Assembly (NCBI RefSeq): GCF_000482385.1
Contig: NZ_AXVD01000026.1
Span: forward strand, 28,542 to 92,541
Reading direction: 5' to 3'
DNA: 64,000 bases
Origin: Nocardia sp. CNY236
GTDB taxonomy: Bacteria > Actinomycetota > Actinomycetes > Mycobacteriales > Mycobacteriaceae
Positions 48,106 to 57,039 of this stretch are shown here, in pieces. A program made the position numbers and the translations under genes. Each line of letters begins with the position of its first letter. Within the stretch, counting starts at the first letter, position 1. The notes under the pieces are model-generated. The model was given only the letters and a program-made list of their open reading frames with translations. It ran no database searches and was not told where the DNA came from.

Positions 48106-49506
48106 CTACTTTCTCGTTGCGGCCGTGGACGGCTTCACCTCGTCGCGTTGGTGAGCTCGGGGCGAAATCGGAAGTGAATAGCCAACGGCAGCAGCCCGTT
48201 TCGCGCCACGCGCGAGTTCGCGTCGAATGTCGCGCACATAGGGGTCGAACTCGACCTCGATCGTGTGTCGGGGTGAGTCGTAGAACTGGCGGGCCATGGC
48301 CGACTCCACAGATCGGATCGCCGCGTGCATCTGCTCGATCGAGGGCAAGCGGTAGCGGCCGGTGAGGTAGGCGGCGACCAGTTTGCTCTGTTGCTCGGCG
48401 AAATTCACCAAGGTCGGCAGGGACTGAGCCAGGCCGAGAAAGAAGAGATTGTCGTACTCCGGCTTCATCATGTACTTGAACAACGGAAATCGATTGTTGT
48501 TTCCGGGCAACAGGTCCGGATCGGAGAAGAAGGGGAACGAGATGTGATATCCAGTGGCGCAGATGATTACGTCCACCTCTTCGGTGCTACCGTCGGTGAA
48601 GCGTACACGCGGACCCTCCAGTGCGGCGATCGCCGGCTTGAACGCGATGTCACCGCACCCGGCTCGGTGCAGGAATTCTTCACTGGCCGAGGGATGTGCC
48701 TCGAGTGGCCGATGATCGGGCTCGGGCAGACCGTAGTTCCGCATTCTTCCCCCGGCATCCCAAATGATGAACTGCTTCACCTTGAGCGCCAGCGCCGGTG
48801 GGAACCACCGTGGCACCGATACCGAGTCGGTTGTGCGTCCCTTGATGTATTTCGGCAAGACCCATATCCCGCGCCGAGTGGAGACGTGCAGTCGTGCCGC
48901 GACGTACCGCTGGGACAATTCGGAGGCGATATCGAGTCCGGAGTTACCCATACCGACCACCACGACGTTCTTGCCCCGCATGTCGATCGGGTCGAACGGG
49001 TCATTGTACGCGTGACTGTGCAGCAGTGTGCCGTCGAATTCGCCGGGGTAGTCCGGGACTCGAGGATCCCAGTGGTGACCATTGCAGACGAGCAACGCGT
49101 CGTAGTGCCTGGTCTTCCCGTCGTTCGTGGTGACTTCCCAGCAGCCGTCCGCGTCGCGCACAGCCGAGGTCACGGTGGTTTCGAACAGGATGCGGTCGCG
49201 TAGGCCGAAATGGTCCGCATAGTCACGAAAGTACTGGAACAGCTGTGAATGATGCGGAAAGTCGGGCCACTCGTCCGGCACCGGGTAGTCTTCCAGCTCC
49301 AGCCGTTTCTTGGACGTGTCGATATGCAGGCTTTGATAGCAGGCGGACATGCCGTTGGGATTCTTGAAATACCAAGTGCCACCGACGTCGTCGGACGCCT
49401 CGTAGCAATCGAATGGGATGTCGTGATCCAGCAAACGCTTGGCGGCGGTGATCCCGGAAGGCCCCGCGCCGATCACGCACACTCGGGGAAGCGTGGTTGA
49501 CGTCAT
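48106..49506 (-). CDS. Flavin-containing monooxygenase
   Basis: A 466-residue class B flavoprotein monooxygenase. [20 protein letters not shown] binds [23 protein letters not shown] and [15 protein letters not shown] contain the FMO signature (F-x-G-x3-H-x3-Y type), [17 protein letters not shown] binds NADPH, and [13 protein letters not shown] is the ATGY motif. It oxygenates nucleophilic N or S atoms or ketones using NADPH and O2. First gene of the FMO-acyl-CoA synthetase unit. ATG start at 49506. Confidence 0.9.
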   Translation of the reverse strand: MTSTTLPRVCVIGAGPSGITAAKRLLDHDIPFDCYEASDDVGGTWYFKNPNGMSACYQSLHIDTSKKRLELEDYPVPDEWPDFPHHSQLFQYFRDYADHFGLRDRILFETTVTSAVRDADGCWEVTTNDGKTRHYDALLVCNGHHWDPRVPDYPGEFDGTLLHSHAYNDPFDPIDMRGKNVVVVGMGNSGLDIASELSQRYVAARLHVSTRRGIWVLPKYIKGRTTDSVSVPRWFPPALALKVKQFIIWDAGGRMRNYGLPEPDHRPLEAHPSASEEFLHRAGCGDIAFKPAIAALEGPRVRFTDGSTEEVDVIICATGYHISFPFFSDPDLLPGNNNRFPLFKYMMKPEYDNLFFLGLAQSLPTLVNFAEQQSKLVAAYLTGRYRLPSIEQMHAAIRSVESAMARQFYDSPRHTIEVEFDPYVRDIRRELARGAKRAAAVGYSLPISPRAHQRDEVKPSTAATRK

Positions 49507-49957
49507 CTACTGTCCTACATATCGGGCGAGCCGACGCCGCGCTGCTGCCGGCCGAACTCTATCCGGCTCACGTGCCGGAGTGACGTAGGCAACAACGTAA
49601 CATCGGCTCGATTCGCTGTCCAGTGAACGCTGCGCGCCTGGTCAACCGCTCGGGGCGCGCCCTTCGAGACTCCGGCAACGATGCATCTGTTCTATTACGA
49701 CGAGATATCCATTCGGCATCCGTCGAGTGTCCGGCCGTACCCGGCACCCCCGTTGGGTCGCCACAGTGTCGTACGGGTGGTCGGCACTGTGTCGTGGGCA
49801 AGGCGGCGGCGTGGGACAAGGCGGCGGCGTGGGGCACCTCAGCATCATGAAGGTAGCCAGCACGGAAGGTGATTCGGGTGGGGGCCCGTGAAGCTGTCGG
49901 CGTCGTGCGGCATCATCTGTGCACGCAGCCATTCACGACCATTGCCCGGAGTGCACC
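49507..49957. other. Intergenic region with a short GC-rich tandem repeat
   Basis: About 450 bases between the divergent monooxygenase and DUF6319-type genes. No convincing gene is seen. At 49793-49836 there is a 17-18 bp unit (CGTGGGCAAGGCGGCGG type) repeated twice and a partial third time. Promoters for both flanking genes should lie here. Confidence 0.55.
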
Positions 49958-50740
49958 ATGCCGTCACGAACGAAACCGCAACCCTTGTCGAACAGTCAGA
50001 TTCAACAAATCGCCACGGATATTGCCGGCGGCCATCCGCCCATGGTGTGGTTCACCGCAGCCGCGGTCGGCGTGCCCGAGGGGCGTTCGGGTAAGGTGGT
50101 CGCGCTCGGTAACCCCGACGACGGGGATTTCCTCCGCGTCCGGCCGACCGGATCGAAGGATGTGCTGTCCTTTTCTCCGATCGAGGTGACGCTGACCAAG
50201 CCAGCACGTAAGCCGGCCCGTACAACCCAGTCGAACTCGCCGGCGAGGAAGGAATCCAGCATGTCGCCATCGACTTCTGCACACACCGCGCCATCGCCTG
50301 TGTCAGAAGGTCTTTCGAGCTCGAACCCGGCCATGCGATCGAGCAGCGCCTCGGCGATGGCCGAACCGGATGCCCCTGCTGACGTGGCGGCAAAGTCGGC
50401 TGCGGTGAAATCCACTCCACCGCCCACGTCGAAGCCCGCCAAGTCCGGGGCCGGTGCGCGCAAGGTCAGAGCACCAGCACCCGAGGTGACCGTGACTCTG
50501 ACCGGTACTGCGGACGGTGAGTGGTCGGTCGAGGTGATGAACGGCAAGAAGCGCCCCGTGCGTGGGCTACCGGTGGCGAGTTCTGCGGTGGCACAGGCGG
50601 CCAAGATCCTGCACCCCGAGGTCGCCGACGTGGTCGCCGCCGTTCTGGAGACAGTGCGCGGTGCGCAGCAAGCGAAGGTTCAGCAGTTACAGGCCGAGCT
50701 CGCGGAGGCCGAGCGTCTGCTGGCGGAACTGGGCGACTGA
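49958..50740 (+). CDS. DUF6319-like protein
   Basis: A 260-residue actinobacterial protein. The N-terminal 70 residues (GGHPPMVWFTAAAVGVPEGR, KVVALGNPDDGDFLRVRPTG, DVLSFSPIEVTLT) form a small conserved domain, followed by a long Ala/Ser/Pro/Lys-rich disordered segment, a second folded part (VTVTLTGTADGEWSVEVMNG and GKKRPVRGLPV) and a C-terminal coiled coil (AKVQQLQAELAEAERLLAEL). The family assignment rests on remembered sequence pattern. Function unknown. ATG at 49958 follows CGGAG by seven bases. Its last 54 bases overlap the convergent diguanylate cyclase gene. Confidence 0.7.
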   Translation: MPSRTKPQPLSNSQIQQIATDIAGGHPPMVWFTAAAVGVPEGRSGKVVALGNPDDGDFLRVRPTGSKDVLSFSPIEVTLTKPARKPARTTQSNSPARKESSMSPSTSAHTAPSPVSEGLSSSNPAMRSSSASAMAEPDAPADVAAKSAAVKSTPPPTSKPAKSGAGARKVRAPAPEVTVTLTGTADGEWSVEVMNGKKRPVRGLPVASSAVAQAAKILHPEVADVVAAVLETVRGAQQAKVQQLQAELAEAERLLAELGD

Positions 50741-52267
50741 TTCGGTACCGGCGGATCGGGAATTCGTGCGCCGGACTCGACGCCCGGAGTTGGCAGGCAT
50801 GTGCCGCACCCGATCGTGGAAGGCGTACCCGAGCGAGTACCGTTTCGCGTGGTACATGGCTGTGTCCGCGCTGCGGATCAAGTCGTGCACGTCGACGTCC
50901 GGGGTCTGTGGTCCGATGCCCGCAACCCCGACACTGGCAGTGATCGGGATCACACCAGCGCTCAGTTCGAACGGTCGGACGAATGCACCGATCAGCCTTT
51001 CGGCGAGCAGCGCCGCATCGGACAGTGGCAGCGGTGACAGTACGACGAATTCGTCTCCGCCGTAGCGGGACACGACGTCGTCGGAGCGGACCACACATTG
51101 GATCCGGGCTGCCGCGGTCGCGAGCAACTCGTCGCCGACCGAGTGCCCATAGCTGTCGTTGACTCGTTTGAAGCCGTCCAGGTCGATGAACAGCAGGCAG
51201 AGGGGTTGCCCTATCCATCCTTCCGGCCGTTGCCGCAATGTGCGTAGTAGGGCAGTGCGGTTCAGCAGGCCGGTCAGCATGTCGTGCTCGGCCTGATATT
51301 TCGCGCGCCGCTCGCTGCGAGTGCTGTGTACGATCGCACGCTCGCTGCGCACCAGCATGCCGATCAGTAGCAGTGTGAACAGCGACGAGACCACCACGCG
51401 ATCGAGCAACTCCAGGCGGGACCCCACCACCGGAACCAGTGAGGCCACGATCAGCGCGATTGCGACGAGGTTGGCACGCTGCCGGGAACGGTGTGGGTGA
51501 ATGGGCCGCGGTGTCCCGAGGATCGCCATGCTCGGGTGCAGCGCGGCGATCCCCGCGGCCGCGAAAGCAGCCAGCAAAGGGGCCTGCAACACGGTACTCG
51601 CGAACGATACGGTGCCCGCGCTGTGCAGGTTGTAGCCCAGATCACCCAGCAGCATCGCGATCAGTCCGGCGTGCAGCAGTCGGCGTGAGGTCTCTGCGCG
51701 GGTCGAGGTAGCCATCGAGTGCGCGACCACGGTCAGCAGCAGTGTGTCGACCACCGGATAGGTAGTCGCGAGTACGACATCCACCCCTGTGCGTGGTGAT
51801 TGCAGGATGGGTGAGATGAGAAACGTCCACGAGGCCAGCAGCGCGCTGAGCCCGATCAGGGCGGAGTCGAGTGCCAGGTCGTAGTTGTCGCGCAATTCGC
51901 GAGGGCGTAGCCAGATCAGTGCGGCGAGAACGGCCCCCAGGTAGCCGAGCAGAGTGAACGTGTCATCGATCGGGTGGATCGCGTGATTCGACGCATGGCG
52001 GGCGATGACGCCCGTCGCGAACAGCAGTGACGAGGCCGACAGCAGGTACCAGGGCAGCGAGTGCACGGGCCGGTGGGTGCGTACCCCGAGGGTGACCAGA
52101 GCCAGCGTCTGGCCGACGACGATCACGATCGTCGCGAAGGTCACCGCTTGCGCATCGATCGTGAGGTGGACGATGATCGTGGCCGCGCTTCCCGCCAGAA
52201 GTACTGCATACCAGTGAGCTCCGAGATTGCGCAGCCGGCTGGTCGGTGTTCCCGCGTTGAGCTTCAT
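50687..52267 (-). CDS. Membrane diguanylate cyclase (GGDEF)
   Basis: A 526-residue signalling enzyme. Eight to nine membrane helices fill the first 320 residues (VLLAGSAATIIVHL, YLLSASSLLFATGVI, LLGYLGAVLAALIWL and others). The C-terminal GGDEF domain has HDMLTGLLNRTAL, LLFIDLDGFKRVND and SRYGGDEFVVLS, all catalytic residues intact, so it should make c-di-GMP from GTP. RSDD nine residues before GGDEF matches the inhibitory I-site. No EAL domain is fused. The signal is presumably sensed through the membrane part. ATG start at 52267. Confidence 0.92.
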   Translation of the reverse strand: MKLNAGTPTSRLRNLGAHWYAVLLAGSAATIIVHLTIDAQAVTFATIVIVVGQTLALVTLGVRTHRPVHSLPWYLLSASSLLFATGVIARHASNHAIHPIDDTFTLLGYLGAVLAALIWLRPRELRDNYDLALDSALIGLSALLASWTFLISPILQSPRTGVDVVLATTYPVVDTLLLTVVAHSMATSTRAETSRRLLHAGLIAMLLGDLGYNLHSAGTVSFASTVLQAPLLAAFAAAGIAALHPSMAILGTPRPIHPHRSRQRANLVAIALIVASLVPVVGSRLELLDRVVVSSLFTLLLIGMLVRSERAIVHSTRSERRAKYQAEHDMLTGLLNRTALLRTLRQRPEGWIGQPLCLLFIDLDGFKRVNDSYGHSVGDELLATAAARIQCVVRSDDVVSRYGGDEFVVLSPLPLSDAALLAERLIGAFVRPFELSAGVIPITASVGVAGIGPQTPDVDVHDLIRSADTAMYHAKRYSLGYAFHDRVRHMPANSGRRVRRTNSRSAGTESVAQFRQQTLGLRELGL

Positions 52268-52567
52268 CAGCCCCCCTTGGCTGCTTCATCCCGATGGTCG
52301 GGTCACGTCGTAGGTCTGTGAATCCTCCACGGCAACGTCGATATTCGCTTGTGCTTCGAGTGGAGCTCGAAAAGGTGTCGGCCGATGTGAACCGAATGTC
52401 GTTGTACGAGCGGACAGCTCGACCGGGCCGATGTTTTCGCCAACACATCCTGGACAACCTGTTTCGATCATGGCACGGAATGTGGCCGCGTGTCGGTCGC
52501 TTGACGCAACAAGGCTCGGTCTCGTTTTCTGATCCGGCACAAGTGACCGAAACAGCGAGGTACGAGT
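52268..52567. other. Divergent intergenic region between the diguanylate cyclase and galK
   Basis: 300 bases with no gene seen. It should carry promoters for both genes; a TTGACG near 52501 has no well-placed -10 partner. Confidence 0.4.
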
Positions 52568-53695
52568 ATGGGAACGTGGGCGGCGCCAGGGCGGGTCACC
52601 GTCATCGGCGAGCACACTGACTACAACGAGGGTTACGCGTTGCCGATTGCGCTGCCGATGGTGGTTCGCTGTACTGCGCGCAGCCGTACCGACGGCCGGG
52701 TGCGGGTCGGATCGCGGCAACGACCCGACCAGCCGGCGTTGGTTGCGATATCGGACCTTGCCACACTGCGGATGCGGGTCCCGCGGTGGATGCGCTATCC
52801 GCTCGGTGTGGTCGCCGAGTTCACCCGACGCGGGTTCGCGATGTCGGGTGTCGACCTCGAACTGGACGGTGAGGTGCCGATCGGCGCGGGATTGGCCTCC
52901 TCCGCGGCGCTGTCGTGCGCAGTCGCGGTCGCATTGCGGGATCTGTTCGCCGGTGACGTGCCCGACCGTGCGCTGATCGATATCGCCCGCGCCGCCGAGA
53001 ACGACTATGTGGGAGTGCCGACCGGTCTGCTCGATCAGGCGGCGGCGATTTTGTGCACGGCGGGGCATGCGTTGTTGCTCGATATTCGTGAGTTCGCGTC
53101 CGACGAACCGGGAAGGCATGGCAAAGGCTACGAGCACATCCCCTTCGATCTCGAGCGTTTCGGGCTCGAATTGCTGGTGGTCGATACGAAGCAGCCGCAT
53201 GAACTGGTCGATGGCCGCTATGCGGCACGTCGTGACGAGTGTGCGGCGGCCGCTGCGGCGCTCGGTGTCACCAGTTTGCGCGAGGTCGAGTCCTCAGCGG
53301 ACGTGGACCGGATCGCCGAGGAGGTACTGCGCCGCCGAGCCCGGCATGTGGTGACCGAAAACCAGCGAGTGTCAGCGGTTGTCGACACGCTGCGCGCAGG
53401 TGGGGATCCGCGCGGGATCGGGTCGATTCTGACCGCGGGACATGCGTCGCTGCGAGACGATTTCGAGGTGTCCACGCCCGGTGTGGACACCGTGGTCGAG
53501 GCGGTGATGGCGGCGGGCGCTCATGGTGCGCGAATGGTCGGCGGGGGATTCGGCGGGAGTGTTGTCGCTGTGGTCGACTGTGCACGGACGGAGTTCGTCG
53601 AGGAGTCGGTGCGGCGTCGCCTCGCGGGCGAAGCTCTTCCCGATCCGCACGTGTTCACCGTTGTTGCCGCTCCCGGAGCACGGCCGATCGTGTGA
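52568..53695 (+). CDS. galK: Galactokinase
   Basis: A 375-residue GHMP kinase that phosphorylates galactose at C1 with ATP. APGRVTVIGEHTDYNEGYAL is the galactokinase signature with the sugar-binding EHTDYN, IGAGLASSAALSCA is the GHMP ATP-binding loop, TGLLDQAA carries the catalytic Asp, and ARMVGGGFGGSVVAV is the C-terminal glycine-rich motif. ATG start at 52568. Other Leloir genes (galT, galE) are not next to it in this window, so it stands alone here. Confidence 0.92.
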   Translation: MGTWAAPGRVTVIGEHTDYNEGYALPIALPMVVRCTARSRTDGRVRVGSRQRPDQPALVAISDLATLRMRVPRWMRYPLGVVAEFTRRGFAMSGVDLELDGEVPIGAGLASSAALSCAVAVALRDLFAGDVPDRALIDIARAAENDYVGVPTGLLDQAAAILCTAGHALLLDIREFASDEPGRHGKGYEHIPFDLERFGLELLVVDTKQPHELVDGRYAARRDECAAAAAALGVTSLREVESSADVDRIAEEVLRRRARHVVTENQRVSAVVDTLRAGGDPRGIGSILTAGHASLRDDFEVSTPGVDTVVEAVMAAGAHGARMVGGGFGGSVVAVVDCARTEFVEESVRRRLAGEALPDPHVFTVVAAPGARPIV

Positions 53696-53847
53696 GCGTG
53701 TACTGGACGGTGTTCATACCGTTCGAGAGCGCGGGATCGCCTTTCGAGACCGGTGAACCGTACGTGTCCGGTTCGCTTGGTGCGGCCATCGGTCGAAGGT
53801 CGACATGCTTCGGTAATCGTCGCTTCTGCATAGGGGAGGTGAATCGA

Positions 53848-54051
53848 CTAGGCTTCATCCGCGATGAGCAGCCGGTACGCTGTCTGCAGATGGACAATAC
53901 ACTCGTCTGGAGGATGTTCGCGGTGTAGATAGCGCAGTTCCCGCGCACGCCCCACCGTCAGCTCCAGTAGATGCACCTCACACATCAACTCCGCGAGCCT
54001 GCCATCCGCCTGGACGAACACTCTGCGCTCTACCGGCTCTGGTTGGCTCAT
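53848..54051 (-). CDS. Small hypothetical protein
   Basis: A 67-residue frame starting MSQPEPVERRVFVQADGRLA, mostly helical with charged residues (LMCEVHLLELTVGRARELRY). GGGAGG lies four bases before ATG at 54051 (a second ATG at 54054 is nearer). No family is recognised. A longer frame upstream to 54456 overlaps a decayed regulator on the other strand and is less likely to be real. Confidence 0.4.
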   Translation of the reverse strand: MSQPEPVERRVFVQADGRLAELMCEVHLLELTVGRARELRYLHREHPPDECIVHLQTAYRLLIADEA

Positions 54052-54289
54052 CATGCCTCCCGTTGTCTGATCATAGCCCTCGCCCTCACACGTCCGGTGG
54101 TAGCCGCCGACCGGTCGTCGATTCCAGAACGGATCTTCGTGCGTCTGGTCGGCGATGTAGTCGAGCCACACATCGGCTATATGAGAGACAACCGCTCCGA
54201 CCGTCTCCGTATGCCAGACCCCGGAGATGTGCGGGCGCCCTCGCAGTGCGTTGCCGACTGCGTGGTCGATGACCGTTGTCGTGTTCGCC

Positions 54290-54610
54290 AGTGAGATCTC
54301 AGGCGCTGACCGGCGCTGAGGCTGAAGTGATGACGGCCGCCAGCGGGGTCCACTACGACACTGGTCGGTGGCATGAAGCCAAGCGTTGGTACGCGGACGC
54401 GGCTCAGGCGGGCACGATCTCGGCAACGGTATCGCGGCGGCGCCCGCCTGGATCAACGCGTGCGTGTGGTCGTACCGGGAAGGCTCGCACCCAAGAGATG
54501 GCGTCGAACTGGCTGAAGCTGCCCAGTTCGCTGCCCGACGTGGGGTGGTGAAACTGCGGGCACTGGCGGCTTTTTCGGGTTGTGGACAGCATGGTGAGGC
54601 GCCGATCGGT
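54290..54610 (+). pseudogene. Frameshifted fragment of a TPR-type regulator
   Basis: Two adjacent forward frames together resemble the tetratricopeptide half of actinobacterial XRE regulators. The first gives AASGVHYDTGRWHEAKRWYA to about 54416; a shift then continues AAAPAWINACVWSYREGSHP, followed by ELAEAAQFAARRG. This is the usual pattern of repeated helices (AWVRGLQSLIAYWAGRP-like). No helix-turn-helix is present upstream. I read it as a decayed remnant. Confidence 0.5.
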
Positions 54611-54745
54611 TTCGTCGGGGTACCGCGGGACGGACCCGCCTATGCTGCCCGCAGATGGTCGGCCACAGGGGCTGCCGTGGCCCGAGCCAGCCGAACGACC
54701 GCTCGGACGGAATGCGGTCGTACCCTCTGCGCGATAGCAGTGGCG

Positions 54746-55105
54746 TCAACCACAGCAGTTCGGGTCCAAGACGGCACACAGCGCGGTCAGCGCATCGCGG
54801 CGGGCATGGTGAATGGTGTTCATACCACTGCGTTCGGATTTCACGAGTCCGGCCTTGCGTAGTTGGCCGAGGTGATGACTGACCGTCGATTCCGACAACC
54901 CGACCGCCGCGGCGAGGTCGCCGCCGTTCTTCTGGCCGTCGGGGTCGGTCAACAGCAGCGACAGCAGCTGAACCCGCACCGGATCGGCGATGGCTTTCAA
55001 TCGCAGCGCAACCTCCAGCGCGTCCCGCTCGTCCAGCGGTTCGGCCGCGACCGGGGGACAGCAGACGGGAGCGGACATATCGATTATCGGCAGCGCCTTG
55101 GGCAT
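54746..55105 (-). CDS. arsR: Arsenic-responsive repressor ArsR
   Basis: A 119-residue winged-helix repressor. LRLKAIADPVRVQLLSLLL and AAAVGLSESTVSHHLGQLRK form the DNA-binding core. Vicinal cysteines occur at Cys15-Cys16 (SAPVCCPPV) and near the end (NCCG, 117-118). The first pair matches the position of the As(III) site of Corynebacterium glutamicum ArsR1; the third ligand there (Cys55) is absent, so a C-terminal Cys may complete the site. ATG at 55105; the frame continuing upstream is not coding. It is divergent from arsI, and the shared 99-base region contains a probable operator. Confidence 0.88.
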   Translation of the reverse strand: MPKALPIIDMSAPVCCPPVAAEPLDERDALEVALRLKAIADPVRVQLLSLLLTDPDGQKNGGDLAAAVGLSESTVSHHLGQLRKAGLVKSERSGMNTIHHARRDALTALCAVLDPNCCG

Positions 55106-55127
55106 GACACCGAGGGTACCCGCGGTA

Positions 55128-55183
55128 TTGACATATGTCGAAATAGTGGCACACTCGACGGCGTCAGTTATTCGATATATGTC
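55128..55183. promoter_or_regulatory. Divergent ars operator-promoter region
   Basis: TTGACA (55128-55133) is a good -35 for the arsI direction. GACATATGTC (55130-55139) is a perfect palindrome, and GATATATGTC (55174-55183) is a second near copy. With the flanking bases the two sites are inverted copies (GACATATGTCGAAATA, and TATTCGATATATGTC on the other side). Both lie between arsR and arsI and are probably bound by ArsR. Confidence 0.55.
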
Positions 55184-55204
55184 ACACAACTGGAGGGTGA
55201 GGTC

Positions 55205-55711
55205 ATGTCCCGTATTCAGCTCGCATTGCATGTCGACGACCTCGAGCAGGCCGTACGCTTCTACTCGACCTTGTTTCGAGTCGAACCGGCGAAACACGAG
55301 TCTGGCTATGCGCGCCTCGTGGTAGCAGATCCCCCCGTGAAGCTCGAATTGCTCGAGAATCCCGGTCGGGGCGGCAACGTCGACCACCTCGGCATCGAGG
55401 TCGAAACCTCGGAGCAGGTCCATGCGGAGAGCGCGCGTCTGTCGGCAGCGGGACTGGCTGCCGAGGAGCAGGTGGCCACGACGTGTTGTTTCGCAACTCA
55501 GGACAAGGTTTGGGTCACCGCCCCGGATCGGGAGCGCTGGGGGGTGCACACCGTCATCGGGGACAGTGAAACCTGCTGCGCGGTATCCGGTCTCGGCTCG
55601 GACGAACAATCCTCCGCGTGTTGTGATAGCGCAGACAGCGCCGGTCCCGACTGCTGCAGCCCGGACGAGCAGCGCGCGGTGAGCGCCGCCGGCGCTTCGT
55701 GTTGTGGCTGA
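55205..55711 (+). CDS. ArsI/CadI-type VOC protein
   Basis: A 168-residue dioxygenase-fold protein of the ArsI (C-As lyase)/CadI family. RIQLALHVDDLEQAVRFY and VDHLGIEVET carry His9 and His61, likely Fe ligands, and ATTCCFATQDKVWV holds the vicinal Cys94-Cys95 that binds the arsenical in ArsI. The C-terminal tail has four more Cys pairs (124-125, 139-140, 150-151, 166-167) and ends SCCG. ArsI cleaves methyl from trivalent organoarsenicals; CadI is cadmium-induced in mycobacteria. ATG at 55205 follows GGAGGGTGAGG. It leads the operon with the aquaporin and arsC. Confidence 0.85.
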   Translation: MSRIQLALHVDDLEQAVRFYSTLFRVEPAKHESGYARLVVADPPVKLELLENPGRGGNVDHLGIEVETSEQVHAESARLSAAGLAAEEQVATTCCFATQDKVWVTAPDRERWGVHTVIGDSETCCAVSGLGSDEQSSACCDSADSAGPDCCSPDEQRAVSAAGASCCG

Positions 55712-55788
55712 CACAGTCCTTGTGTGAGTTGTTCGCGCACTGTTCGCTTGCCAGTGGATTAGATGACAATCAATATAGATCTGTGTCT

Positions 55789-56514
55789 ATGCCCGACGTA
55801 CCGCGACGGTTGGTCGCCGAATTCACTGGCACTGCAGCGCTGGTCACCGTTGTGGTCGGCTCCGGCATTGCTGCCGAGCAGCTTTCCCCTGACGATGTCG
55901 GCCTTCAGTTGCTGGAGAACGCACTCGCGACCGCCTTCGGGCTGGGCGTACTGATCCTGGTCTTCGGTCCGGTGTCCGGTGCGCATTTCAACCCGGTGGT
56001 CTCCATCGCGACATGGTTGCTCGACCGCCGTGGCGCGGGCCTCACCGGTCGAGACCTCGCTGGGTATCTCGTGGCTCAGATCAGCGGAGCCGTGCTCGGG
56101 GCGATATTGGCCAATACCATGTTCGATCGAACTCCGTGGCAGATCTCCACCGAGCAACGCCTCACCGGTGGTCACCTCGTCGGCGAGGTCGTGGCGACCG
56201 CCGGGCTGCTGACAGTTGTCATCGCCCTTGATCGCAGTGGCCGTGCCGCGCTGTCGGCGCCCGCTGTCGGCGCCTACATCGGCGCAGCCTACTGGTTCAC
56301 CAGCTCCACCGCTTTCGCCAATCCCGCCGTCACCATCGGTCGAGTCTTCTCCGATACATTCAGCGGCATCGCGCCGGCGGCGGCGTTCGGATTCATTGCC
56401 GCGCAGCTCGCGGGTGCCGCGGTCGCACTGGTGCTGATCGCCATCGTCTATCCGTCCACGAGCGTGGCCGACGGCATCGGCGCTGTCGGTTCCGACCGCG
56501 TCACTACCGACTGA
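55789..56514 (+). CDS. Aquaglyceroporin-like channel of the arsenic operon
   Basis: A 241-residue MIP-family channel with six membrane helices. The two half-helix motifs read FNPVVS (NPV in place of NPA) and FANPAVT. The location between arsI and arsC agrees with the AqpS type, in which an aquaporin replaces a pump and lets arsenite made by ArsC leave the cell down its gradient. ATG at 55789 is chosen by the family start (PRRLVAEFTGTAALV); no Shine-Dalgarno precedes it, but an ATAGA/TCTAT inverted repeat overlaps the start (55775-55790). Transported species not provable from sequence. Confidence 0.87.
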   Translation: MPDVPRRLVAEFTGTAALVTVVVGSGIAAEQLSPDDVGLQLLENALATAFGLGVLILVFGPVSGAHFNPVVSIATWLLDRRGAGLTGRDLAGYLVAQISGAVLGAILANTMFDRTPWQISTEQRLTGGHLVGEVVATAGLLTVVIALDRSGRAALSAPAVGAYIGAAYWFTSSTAFANPAVTIGRVFSDTFSGIAPAAAFGFIAAQLAGAAVALVLIAIVYPSTSVADGIGAVGSDRVTTD

Positions 56515-56526
56515 AAGGTCTGCGCA

Positions 56527-56940
56527 ATGTCGACCAAACCCAGCGTACTGTTCGTGTGCGTCCACAATGCCGGACGCTCGCAGATGGGGGCTGCCTTCCT
56601 AACTCGACTTGCCGGTGACCAGGTCGAGGTCCGGTCGGCCGGCTCCGCGCCGGCCGACCGGATCAACTCGGTGGTGGTGGCAGCGATGCGAGAGATCGGC
56701 ATCGATATCTCCGACGGGGAACCGCGGATGCTCGGCACCGAAGCCGTTGTGGCCTCCGATGTGGTGATCACCATGGGTTGCGGAGACGCATGCCCTTACT
56801 TTCCCGGAAAGCAGTATCTCGACTGGGATGTCGATGATCCTGCTGGCCAGCCCATCGACACCGTGCGCGCTATCCGGCGCGACATCGAATCGCGGGTGCG
56901 GGGCCTGCTCGCCGATCTCGACATTCCCACCGTCGTCTGA
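56527..56940 (+). CDS. arsC: Arsenate reductase ArsC (LMW phosphatase fold)
   Basis: A 137-residue reductase that turns arsenate into arsenite. VCVHNAGRSQ is the P-loop with the nucleophile Cys11, and MGCGDACPYFPG carries Cys85 and Cys89 for the disulfide cascade; DWDVDDPAG contains the general-acid Asp. The three cysteines suggest the thioredoxin- or mycothiol-coupled type of Actinobacteria. ATG start, 12 bases after the aquaporin stop. Last gene of the ars operon. Confidence 0.92.
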   Translation: MSTKPSVLFVCVHNAGRSQMGAAFLTRLAGDQVEVRSAGSAPADRINSVVVAAMREIGIDISDGEPRMLGTEAVVASDVVITMGCGDACPYFPGKQYLDWDVDDPAGQPIDTVRAIRRDIESRVRGLLADLDIPTVV

Positions 56941-57039
56941 TCTCCAGTCCCGCGGCCGGCTGCCCCGACTGTGTTGTGCCGATTGCCTGCGGTGACCGGT
57001 CCAACGGCGTAGGGCGCGTTCGGCCGGCCAACGGTTGGT

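Noticed and set aside
54052..54456. Long N-terminal extension of the small hypothetical protein at 53848
   Set aside because: A ribosome-binding site lies just before the internal ATG, and the extension is antisense to the decayed regulator.
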